IMG/VR virus record: IMGVR_UViG_3300042888_001941
Span: 1 to 64,000 of that record
Reading direction: 5' to 3' (one strand)
DNA length: 64,000 bases
DNA from: a virus
Of this stretch, positions 1 through 10,200 are shown in pieces (the stretch's first letter is position 1; each line of letters starts with the position of its first letter). The notes beneath the pieces were generated by a model that searched no databases, was not told the origin of the DNA, and saw nothing but the letters and a program-made list of their open reading frames with translations. The position numbers and the translations under genes were made by a program.

Positions 1-3000
1 TTCTGCGGCTGATGCTTCTAGTGAAGCGTGGCCACCAGCGAGTGTTAGCTGACCGACAGGAACATCAGTTCCGTCCTCAGCACGAACAACACCTGTGTGG
101 AAATATGCGTACTTGCTGCGGCTGCGCGGTGGCTTAGTTCCAAAGCTCATTCCGATGTGGTCAACGTGCCATGCTGCGATGTGGCCGAATACGTGGCCTT
201 CATCATCTACAGTAAGAGGCGTTGCCTTCTGGAGTTTTGGATTGTCAAACCATTCACGCGGCGGCGCGACTGGAATGGCGCCAGCAACTACTCCGCACGC
301 TACAAGCGCGGAAGCTTCTACTGGATCCATTTCGTCGACGTAAACTCCGTCGGGAATCACGATGTCCTCCTGTTTCTCGTCTTCAACGAGGTAGATTTGG
401 CACTCTTGAAATGCCGGTTTTGGCACGAGAGTAACAGCCATAACTCGTGCGTGAGTAATCACGAGCTTGTCTGCGCCAATCTTACCACTGTCTTCTTCTT
501 CTGATAGATCAGCTCTTTCTTCATTTGCTTCGAACTGATCCAAATCCGCGGATACTCCACGGATAAATCCATTGCGCACTAGGCGCTCTGCCTCTTGTCC
601 ATATTCACCCTGGTCAAAGACTCCGGTGGCATTTCCAATACCATTTTCAACTCGTTCCATATGGTCGATACGACCAACAACAACTGAACCGTTATGGCCT
701 TCAGCAGATTTGATCTGCCACATAAGAGGGAGTGGTAACTCACGAATTTCAATCGCGCCCTTCTTAAACTTGCGACCATCACCAGACTCTAGATCTTCTG
801 GGATAACAAGAGGAATGCTGAACTTACCGCCGTCCTCGTATTCAATGTGGCCGCTTGCCTTGAGAACGCGATTACGCGCATCTTTAGCTCGTGCTGAAAG
901 AGACGCAGCCTCGATTACTTGTTCGCTTGAAAGGATCTCGTCCATAGCGAATACTCCTTTCTTCATTCCAGGGTTGTCCTTATCACCAGGCCACATACCT
1001 GTCATTTCCTTGTGGCGTAGTGAGCAGTAACCCTTAGCTCTTGGTCCCATATACTTCTTTAGGTTGCGGTAGCAACGTGTCCAGTCTCCTGGAGTGTTCC
1101 AACGAATCTTTACAAGACCGCCCTTACCAACTGTCCAATAACGGCGTAGGTTCTCAGCGTTGCCGCGATTACGGTCAGGGCCGCCAGCAGCCGTGAGGAA
1201 CATGATACTTCCGCCTGCGCCCCATAGAACTGTAATAAAGTCCTTATCTGGAGTTGCGCTAGCGGCAACTGGAGCAATACCGTCTACCTGCTCAATTACT
1301 GACTTTAACGCACCTGAGTCAAGCGGCACAACAGGTGGAGGAGTCGGAGAATTCATATCAACAAGGAGAGCCTCGTTGCGTATCCACTTGTTATCTTTGC
1401 GTGTGTACGTCATAGGATCTGTGCTGGTTGAGCTTGCAGGCACCAATGAAACAAGTTCAAGAACTGCACCTGGGTCATCTTCTGAAACAACAGCAAAGAA
1501 TACTGGTTGAACGTCTGAGGTCTCAGGCGTCATCTCTTCTGACTTGCCAGCCTTAGCGGCAGAAGCTACCTTAGGAACTGCAGGCTGATAGTAAAGTTTG
1601 TTTGGATAGTAGTACTTACCGTCTGATCCTTTAACCTTCTTGTTAAGGAACGGTGCAAGCAGCGGGTGCTTGTAAGGATCCATAATCATCTTTACACCAG
1701 TAAGATCTTCAAGTTCTTTTAGGAAGTCTGGCTTTTCATATTGCTTAGTCTGCCCTGGTCCAGTGATAATTTCACTTCCAGGTCTAGTGACTGGCTTACC
1801 TGCAGCATACCCATCGCGCTGATCCTTAACAAATCCTGGCCAATCGTTTTGTGCCTTTGCAAGATCACTTGCATTCATGCGAGGAAGTGTTCCTGGCAAT
1901 TGCGCGTATGGACGGTCAATAGGTGTACGAGGCTCTGCAAGAATTCCTGAAGTATCCAAGGGAGTTTGATCTGGAGCTTGACCTTGGCCTGCAGAATACG
2001 TAGGCCTATTTGGGGCAAGCTCAACTGTAGTAATTGGAACTTCTATAGTGTTGCCACTTCCTTCTAGTGTAACGCTAACTGTTTGCTTGGCTTGGTTGAT
2101 TGCAACGATTCTACCTGAGCCTTTCGCTGCGTCTCCGCCTACCACTACTTTTGATCCTACCTTAGGCCTTCTTCCAAATTTTCCGCCTTTTTGACGAGGC
2201 TGATCTTCAACGGCATCACTTCGGTTTTCAGATGTGTAGATTCCATCACCTGGGATTCCACCTGGTGTACTGGCAGAAGGAGTTTCACCTGCCGCAGTTA
2301 AAGTTCTGTCAAGAAATTCTAAGTCTAGCTCATTTGCAGCCGCAAGAATCATTGAAGCTTCGTCGTAGTCAATGTCAAACAAAGACACTGGGCGATACGC
2401 ATCTTGCTGGAATGATGCAGATAAGAATAGAGCAGACTCAGGGTCAATTTCAATATGAGTCTTTTCTGTTACGTCATCCTCTTCATCAAGAGCGAGGTCG
2501 TAACTTGCAAGGTCAGGGCTGACTCCGTCCAGCATATGCCAGTGCCCAGAGTCCCATACGGAGACAAGTAAGTCTTCATCAATTTTGTATAGGCGGTCAA
2601 TGCCTGAGCCGTCCATACGCAAACGGGCAAGAAATTCAACTGCTCCATTTTCAGGGGAGAATGCCGCAAGATCTGCATCGTAATTATTCTCTGCTACAAA
2701 GTCAAAAGGATCTGCAACGTAACCGAGGTCTGCGTAACCGTCAGCCTTTAGCGCTTTCTTGTTTTCGCGCTCGACAATTGCTCGCGCCCAACGCCACGCG
2801 GCGTCGCCACCCCAGAGAGCCCACGCGATACGCCCGCGAGACGGGAAACCGTCTTCGCCTGGCTCATAGCCTTTCGCCTTCTTATCAATTTCATGACGAG
2901 GAAAATATTTCGCAATATGGCGAACTTTCTCGATACCAATTTGTCCGCCCTTCGCGAGTGTGCGTGCACTGTTAACTCCTACGGGAGTACCACCACGCTT

Positions 3001-3294
3001 GTGCTCTTTGCGCCATTCAAGGCCTCTTTTTGCCTCGGCCTGCGCTGCTTTAGGAATTGTGTATAGTCTGCTGCCTGCTGCAACGATGCTTACGTCTAAA
3101 GATGTCAATGTTGCCTGGGCTAGCTCTAATGCTGAAGAAATATCTTTACGGGTAGCTGGCTTCCATTTTGCAGAAGCAGTGAGTGAGGAGAAAGTTCCAG
3201 TCTCAACTACAGTGTTTTCATCTAGGTCAATGATGACTGCATTTACATCATCACTGAATAAAGCGCGTGAGCCACTCTGTCCTACATGTTTCAT
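1..3294 (-). CDS. Capsid maturation (prohead) protease, long form, partial
   Basis: About 1098 residues are visible; the C-terminus lies beyond the left edge. The start ATG overlaps the previous stop (ATGA), suggesting translational coupling. A herpes-virus-type prohead protease core spans roughly residues 800-970: a His-containing segment GHNGSVVVGRIDHMER near 865, a Ser in GVSADLD near 913, and HARVMAVTLVPKPAF near 948. Further on, GHVFGHIAAWHVDHIGM (about 1030-1048) is a segment I know from actinophage maturation proteases. The N-terminal 700 residues are unusual: a Trp/Arg-rich block (GGDAAWRWARAIVERENK), a KOW-like stretch and a proline-rich linker. It probably processes the scaffold and head proteins. 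Function is fairly secure; the role of the N-terminal extension is unknown. Confidence 0.8.
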   Translation of the reverse strand, partial: MKHVGQSGSRALFSDDVNAVIIDLDENTVVETGTFSSLTASAKWKPATRKDISSALELAQATLTSLDVSIVAAGSRLYTIPKAAQAEAKRGLEWRKEHKRGGTPVGVNSARTLAKGGQIGIEKVRHIAKYFPRHEIDKKAKGYEPGEDGFPSRGRIAWALWGGDAAWRWARAIVERENKKALKADGYADLGYVADPFDFVAENNYDADLAAFSPENGAVEFLARLRMDGSGIDRLYKIDEDLLVSVWDSGHWHMLDGVSPDLASYDLALDEEDDVTEKTHIEIDPESALFLSASFQQDAYRPVSLFDIDYDEASMILAAANELDLEFLDRTLTAAGETPSASTPGGIPGDGIYTSENRSDAVEDQPRQKGGKFGRRPKVGSKVVVGGDAAKGSGRIVAINQAKQTVSVTLEGSGNTIEVPITTVELAPNRPTYSAGQGQAPDQTPLDTSGILAEPRTPIDRPYAQLPGTLPRMNASDLAKAQNDWPGFVKDQRDGYAAGKPVTRPGSEIITGPGQTKQYEKPDFLKELEDLTGVKMIMDPYKHPLLAPFLNKKVKGSDGKYYYPNKLYYQPAVPKVASAAKAGKSEEMTPETSDVQPVFFAVVSEDDPGAVLELVSLVPASSTSTDPMTYTRKDNKWIRNEALLVDMNSPTPPPVVPLDSGALKSVIEQVDGIAPVAASATPDKDFITVLWGAGGSIMFLTAAGGPDRNRGNAENLRRYWTVGKGGLVKIRWNTPGDWTRCYRNLKKYMGPRAKGYCSLRHKEMTGMWPGDKDNPGMKKGVFAMDEILSSEQVIEAASLSARAKDARNRVLKASGHIEYEDGGKFSIPLVIPEDLESGDGRKFKKGAIEIRELPLPLMWQIKSAEGHNGSVVVGRIDHMERVENGIGNATGVFDQGEYGQEAERLVRNGFIRGVSADLDQFEANEERADLSEEEDSGKIGADKLVITHARVMAVTLVPKPAFQECQIYLVEDEKQEDIVIPDGVYVDEMDPVEASALVACGVVAGAIPVAPPREWFDNPKLQKATPLTVDDEGHVFGHIAAWHVDHIGMSFGTKPPRSRSKYAYFHTGVVRAEDGTDVPVGQLTLAGGHASLEASAAE

Positions 3295-4283
3295 CCGGTG
3301 TTTTTTCCTGTCTCATCGGTAACTGGTCCGCCTGCAATCCACGCGTCACACGTACGCGAAGCTGCACACTTAAAGTCTAACGCCTCGCAATATCCTAAAT
3401 CGCCCGCGGCAACCACGTCATAGGAATCTTCAACGTTTTCGTCGCCTTGCTGCAGACCTTGGGCAATACAGCCTTGCATCTTAGAGGTCTGAATAAACGC
3501 CGCGCAGTTACCGCATAGGCTCTTCTTTGCATCGCCTATGGTGACGCTCCAGCGGTCTGCCTTGACCTGCCAGAACTCGTCATTAGGCTCCGCAGGGTTA
3601 AGTGGGCCGTACCCTACGTTGTCAATTGCGTTCTGACGGTTCTTGATATTCAATGCAATGTCCTGCGTTGCAGGTGGGCATGATGTATCAGCCGCGGCGG
3701 TCATTGCTGACGGCTCGCCAAAAACAATCTCGCGAACAAAACCTTCTGGCATTTCTTTACCGTCCTGCATGTCGAGGATCCATGCGTTAGGTCCTTCTGG
3801 GTCAATACCGCCTAGAGCTGCCATCACTAACTCAAACATACCGTCAGAAGTAACCTTCATGTTAGGATTTTCTTCTGTGCCTTCAAGTTGGTCATAAAGA
3901 TCTGGGTAGTCATTAAGAACCTGGTCAATATCTGCTTGCACGTTGATAAGTCTTTGGTCGACAGGCTCTTCCTTAAGAGCTTCAAGAGACTTCATTATAG
4001 AAAGCTGCTCTTCTTTAACGGCAATCTTTTCTGATGATTCTTCCCTGGCTGGCCCAAAACGGTAAGACATTGACAAGCCAGTTGTTGCAACAGATAGGTA
4101 GTCGTCTACCTTATAGTTCGAGCTGAAGTTCTTGGCTCTTTCCATAAGCATTTTTTCACGCTTCTTTGGATCAAACACTTTACGGTCATTATCAAAGACG
4201 TACTTAAAGCCTTTGTCTGAGGCTACAATTGAAAAGACGTGCTCTTCTGTGCCAAGGTCATATGCGCGGATTACTTTTATCAT
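3291..4283 (-). CDS. Phage head-region protein with C-terminal Cys cluster (HiPIP-like)
   Basis: 330 residues. The N-terminal 200 residues show no domain I recognise. The C-terminal 110 residues carry a spaced cysteine array (CGNC, GCIAQG, GYCEALDFKC, RTCDAW). This resembles small 'high-potential iron-sulfur-like' proteins annotated near head protease genes in tailed phages, so it may bind a metal or Fe-S cluster. It lies between the giant protein and the protease and overlaps the protease start by 4 nt, so it is translated with the head operon. The biochemical role is not known. Confidence 0.65.
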   Translation of the reverse strand: MIKVIRAYDLGTEEHVFSIVASDKGFKYVFDNDRKVFDPKKREKMLMERAKNFSSNYKVDDYLSVATTGLSMSYRFGPAREESSEKIAVKEEQLSIMKSLEALKEEPVDQRLINVQADIDQVLNDYPDLYDQLEGTEENPNMKVTSDGMFELVMAALGGIDPEGPNAWILDMQDGKEMPEGFVREIVFGEPSAMTAAADTSCPPATQDIALNIKNRQNAIDNVGYGPLNPAEPNDEFWQVKADRWSVTIGDAKKSLCGNCAAFIQTSKMQGCIAQGLQQGDENVEDSYDVVAAGDLGYCEALDFKCAASRTCDAWIAGGPVTDETGKNTG

Positions 4284-4289
4284 TTCGTC

Positions 4290-7200
4290 TTACCTCTTCC
4301 AGTAGTTTCTCTTCATTGATTTTGCAAGCGCGTCATTCTCGGCTGTGCCTGGTGTCGCGATTCGTGCAAGACGTTCTTTCATCGCATCCTTGAATGCATT
4401 GTAGCTTCCCCACTTCTCAATGATGGCGGCAAGCTCTTCACCTTTAGGCTGGAACAAAGGATTATCAAGATTGGTGATAAGCTTGTCTACCTGGTTTAAG
4501 AACATCTCTTTAGTGCGTGCTTCTCCAGCAGTATCTATAAGTCTAGGGATAGCTGATTGGTACACGTCTCCAGCTGATGGCCAGTTTCTTCCCAAGAAGG
4601 AAGCTATGCTGTCATCGTCTGTGTCAATGTTGATAAGGCCATGATCAATTGGGAATATTCTCAACTTGTTAGTGGCGTTATCAAACGCGACCATCCAGTT
4701 TGCATCATGACGGTCTTCAGAGTCTCCGAGCATATCTATAATTGCCATGCTAAGAATATCCTCAGGATTACTTAACATGTCAACAAAAGTTCCATTGTTT
4801 CCAAAGAATCTGTTTCCAGCCTCTGGATTTACTACTCCGTCGTAGAACATCTTTTCTGCGTTAACAGGAGATGCGCTAATAGGTAGTGTAGCCCCAGCTT
4901 CGGACATGATAAACACGTCTAGGTTCTCACGAGATGCGCGAACATCTGGAATACCGTGAAGACCAAGAGCGTTAAGTACAACGTTAGCCTCAACCTCGCT
5001 GGTTAGTCCTCGTACGCCATTCCACTCTCTAGAAAGATTCTCTTCCTTGACAAAGAATACTTGTCCGCTTTGCTTATGAATAACTTTGAACGTTGTGTTC
5101 TGTCCACTTTCATACTTACCTAGTGGAGTTGCTGTAAACCCAGCAGCTTGCAGCGCTTCTGAGTTGTCCAAGAAGTCGTCTACCGAGAAGTCAGTGAGTG
5201 CCTCGCCAATTCCTCCAAACGGATCTGCAAAGTCATAGTCTGCACGGTACTCTGCGTCAAGCCCTGTGCGTAGACGGAACAAATCGTCCATAGGCATCTT
5301 GCTATCTTTATCAAGAAGCTGCTTTGAGACGTATGAGTTAAGAGCTGCCTTAGCCGCAGGAGACAAGAAGCCGAGAGGGCGATTGTTTCTTAGCGCGTCG
5401 CGAATTGCTTCCATATGAGGACCAAGCTCTGGGTTATCAGCCTGGAATGCATTGTCCATAACTTGAGCAAGAGCGTTAGCACTCATATTTGGCTTATTTT
5501 GTCCAGCCTTGATGCGGCGCTCAGCGTTCTTAATTTGATTGTAGTTAACTGCTTGCTTCTGCTCGCGCGCATCTGGAGTTAGATGCTTAACACCGTCCCA
5601 CGGCTTTTGTATGAGAACTTCTTTTCCTAGCCAATTTTCTGCACCTGGGTACCAACCAACAAGCGCTACCTCAAGAGGAGTAGGAAGACTATTAAGATCT
5701 CCTCCACTAGCTGCAAGCTTTTGATTTAGCTTTTCAACAAGAGCTTTTTCTTCTGGTGTTCTCGCCCTACGCTTAAGAAGGCCTATCACGTCTGCAGCGA
5801 TGTACTGGTCTTGCCAGTTAAATCCGTTTAGTGCCCAGACAAACGCGCCTTGCCAGCTTCCTCCTCCTGCAGCAAATACCTTTACCTTTTCAATTCCATT
5901 AGCAATGTACCAGTTTTCCATGTAACGGTTGTAGGCGCTAGCAAATCCTTTTTTCTTGTTTCCTCCAGCAATTCTAAGAATTTCGTTCTTTACTGTAGCT
6001 TCATACGTTTTATTGCCCTGCGCATCAGTCGTAACTTCAATGCTCATGCTGCGAGTGCCGTCTCCGACTTCTCGACCATTTTTTTCAACAAGAAACCCTA
6101 TAGACAAAGAGTATCTTTCTTTTCCAGATTGACGTTCTTGAGCATCACTTCTTACATAAGATCTTACGCTTGTAGCATTTATTGAAAAACCTTCAGACCC
6201 AAAAGAAACGCCTTGGCGGGATCCAAAAATATCCTTAACAATTTCATTTAACGCTTTGTCTGCGTTAATTTTAGCTTGCACATCTCTAGAGTCTGAGGCG
6301 TCAGCGACTGCTTTTAGAGCTGCAGCCAACGACTCAAAAGAAGCTCTTGTTGTGGCAGCCTTAGCAATTTCTGCATCTCTGTCGCCCCACGCAGAGAAAT
6401 CAGACTGCACTACGCCTTCTTGAACAAGAGGCTTGATGTTATCTGGAATTTCACTTGTGTCGTTAATTCCCCACGCTGCTCCTGAGCGGGCAACGTTAGG
6501 AGCTGGTCTAATTGGAGCGTCTAGACGAGATTCAACGTCTGTAGAAGGAGTGGCAGGTGATGGCGCAAGAGAACCGGAAGGCGCGGTAGCAAGAGACCCA
6601 TCAGGGTTAGACACTGCCTTAATCTGATTTGCAGAGCGTACAGCAACCTTGCCATCATCAAACTTAATACGTACATACTCTGGATCATTCTGAATACTTA
6701 CGACTGTTCCACGCTTGCCATCACGATTAGCGGTGACAATTGAACCTGCGCCAACTACAGAACCGTCTGATGCGAGCGTAGTGTTATTGACTGAGTATCC
6801 AGCTTCACGAGCACCTGGGTAGACGAAAGTAGACGCAGGAGCTTCTGTTGCTGGCGCAGCAGGAGCTGGCGCAGCGGGAGCTGGAGTTGCATTAGGGGAA
6901 CGAAGTGCAACCTCTTGACGAATTGCTTGCGCTACTCCTTCAGGCAGTTCTGTCCAGCCGTACGCTCTTCCTCCAGGGCTTAAAAACCAATCAGCGTCGG
7001 ATTCAAGACTTACTGCCCCACCATTAGGGTGAATCGAAATTACTTTTGCATCTTCAAGGTCAGTTTCCGCAGTTTGAACGAGCAGTATGCCATTGTTAGG
7101 GTTGTACGCAATAAACTTAACATCTGGAGACATTCCATTGCTGAATATTCCAACTAGTGCGTTAGCAGCGTCATCCAGCATGAGAACAGTCTGTGGTGAC

Positions 7201-10200
7201 GTTGAAGGGTCTTCTTCATTGATGTCTGCAAGCGCGTCTGAGAACGGAGCAAATTCAACTGAGCTGCCTGGTGCTGCTTCTGTTGCAGGAGCTGGAGGTT
7301 CTTCTGGGTTAAGAAGTCTAATGTCTGGATCTGGCGCATCAACAAGAGATGAATCAAGTCCTGCAGCATCTACTGCGTCGCCATCAAGAACTTCTCCATT
7401 AACGTCTGTGTAAAGACCTTTTTGTGCGTCCCAACGAATGTCCTCACGGGAAAGACGCTTAATAGCTTCTTCTTCTGACATGTCATTTGACTCATCACGA
7501 AGATTAAATAGAATTTCGTTGGTGTTAATATTTAGAAGTTGTAACGCATCACGAAGCGCTTCTGCCGGCACTTCAGCTACTCCAGCATCTCCTCCAAAAT
7601 CTAGAAGAGCTACACCAGAACCATCGGTAATTGCATCAAGCATCTGGTCAATAAGATCTGCTGGATTATAGTCTGCAGCTAGTATTCTAGGATTGTCAGT
7701 ATAACCATTTTCATCAATGTCTGGGACTGACGGGATGTATGGATCTGTGTCCATGTCAAAGTAGTCTGGATTGTCATAGTCAACAGGAACGTTCTCTATG
7801 AGAGATCCAGTAATCTTCTTCTCTGACTCACTTCTTTTATACGCGGGTGACTCGTCGTCAGGGTCTGCTTCCTTAATCTGACGAATCTCGTCAGTCATGT
7901 CCTCAATAAGTTGAACATCCTCAGGAGATGATACGCCTCCTTGAGCGTCAAGAAGTTTACGCACGTTGTTGCGGTTACCGTTAACTGCATCGTACGCATT
8001 GGCGATGACACGGTTAGGGTCTCCACCGGCCTCGTAGACTGCGTTGTAAAGAGCCTCGGCCAGCACAAACTCTTCTCCAGCGTTGAACTCGAGAGCTCCA
8101 CTGCCTGTGCCACTAACTTCTCCTGCGCGACGCGCTGGTGCATTAGTTACATCTTCAAGATCTGCAAGATCTGGGAGATCATCGTCGTCTCCTACGTTTG
8201 CATCAAGGATGTCCTGCATTGCATCATCGTTAGGACGGCCAATCAACGCTTGTGTAAACGCAGCAACAAGATCACTGAGGCTGAACTTTGTTGCAAGGCG
8301 CCGTGGGTCATCTGTAAAGTCTGTTGACTCTTCATCGATGCGACCTTCTGGCTCATATTCTGTGGTGCGAAGTTGGTATGCCCCAGCAGGCTTATCGAAA
8401 TCTCCGAATAGAGCAGGAGATCCTGGTGTGCTAGGGCTTGGTGCTTTTGGGAGTGTGCCTCCACCTGGTGACGGCGGTTCGTCTGGGCCGGAACCAGTAA
8501 TATCTTGAAGAGCTTCTTCCCAGTCTTCTTGCGTGCTGAGTCTTGACATAAGAATACCATCTTCGTTACTGTCAGGCCCATCGCCAATTAGTTTCCTTGC
8601 AAGTTCTTCAGACACTGTCTTTTCTGGGAATGTAAAACGAACAACACGCTCGTCACCAAAAGCTAAGCCCGTCTGTTGCGGACTTAGATCTACGTAGATT
8701 CCTAAATCGTTTGCCTGGTCAACAATGTGCTGCATTATTGTTTTTTCGTCGTCCCAAAGATCATCCATCTCCGCTAAAATAATGTCATATTCTTTTCCAT
8801 CTGGTTTTTCAATAGAGTTAGTTGAACCCCAGATTCCACGTGACGTGTCTACTGGCCCTGAGCCAGAAGGTGGTTCGCCTGGGCCGCCTACCTTGTCTAC
8901 TCCGTCTCCAAGATTTTCATCAAGATCTAAACCGTAGGCTTCATTAAATGCATCTTTAGCATCTGTAGGTATGTCAAATGTTACTCGCTTAGTAAGCCCA
9001 TCTTCGCTAGTACTTACTACCTTGACACCGAGCTTATCAAGACCTTTACCTTCTAGCCACTTAGCAAGCGCTTCTTGCTCAGTCATCTCTGTTGGGTCTT
9101 CATCTTCAAGCCCTGGAATGTCCTCGAACATGTCGCTTGAACCTAATGTTTCAAAGTCAACTGTGTAGCGTTCGCCTGGGCCTGAGCTACCTTTTGCTTC
9201 TTCAATCATTCCATCATCGATAAGATCTTGGAACGTTACACCTTCTTCAAAGTCACCATACGCTTTGACAAAATCAGCTTTAGCATCTTCAGGGATTTCC
9301 AAGACAGACTCTGGTCCGCCATATCCATCTGTAAGTAACTTAACTTTGACACGTCCGTCAAGACTATTAGCTTTTAACCATGCATCAAGAATTTCTGAGT
9401 TTTCATAATCGCCGTCTGGGTCAAGACCGATTTGTTCAAGTGTCTCTTCATCACGGAGGGCGTCGAAATCAACTTTGTAATTCTTGCTTTCGACAGAAGT
9501 AGCATTGCCAATACCACGAAGAGCTTCGTTTACCTTTTCTGCGTATTTGTCATACTGCTCATCAGACTCCCAGTCGATACCGCCGTCGTCTTCAATGCGA
9601 CCAATAATCTTGTCGCCAGGCTCCCATCCATCTGGGTACATAACAACGTTTCCGTAATTGTCAGGTGCAAACGTTACACCCTCCATGTTGTACTCTCCAG
9701 TGCTGTCTTCACGCATTTTCTTATTAAGAGCGTCCAGCGTAGACTTGTCAATTTCAACAAAGTCTTCAGTAACGACACGAGCGTCGTATCTGTCGTCTCT
9801 AGGCTCTTGTGGGAATTCGCGTGGAGGCAAGTTCTTCTCCATGTTGCGACGAAGATCTTGTTCTGCTTTCTTAACTTGTTCAGGTGTAGTTGGCTCTGTT
9901 TGAGGAGCTGCTCCAGGTACTCTGTTTCCGTCTTCGTCAACGTAGTACATTACAGCATCTTTGTCTCTAACAATTGGGTTGTCCTTTGTAAATGTATCAT
10001 TAAGATAATCTACTAATCCTGGAACACCTTGGTTGTCAATTTCATCCCATGACTCAAAACGACGTGAAGGGCCACGGCCGTCGGTGCCTTCTGCTGGAAT
10101 CCATCCGCCTGAGTGTCCAGCAATGTACGTTCCATCGTCGTTGAGACGCGCGATGATTGGATATGTTCCACCATCACGTAATGGCATTTCACGAGTGTAT

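Noticed and set aside
9432-10016. 194-residue plus-strand reading frame rich in Val/Phe
   Set aside because: Lies wholly inside the 2436-residue gene on the other strand, has no ribosome site, and its composition mirrors the acidic coding strand.
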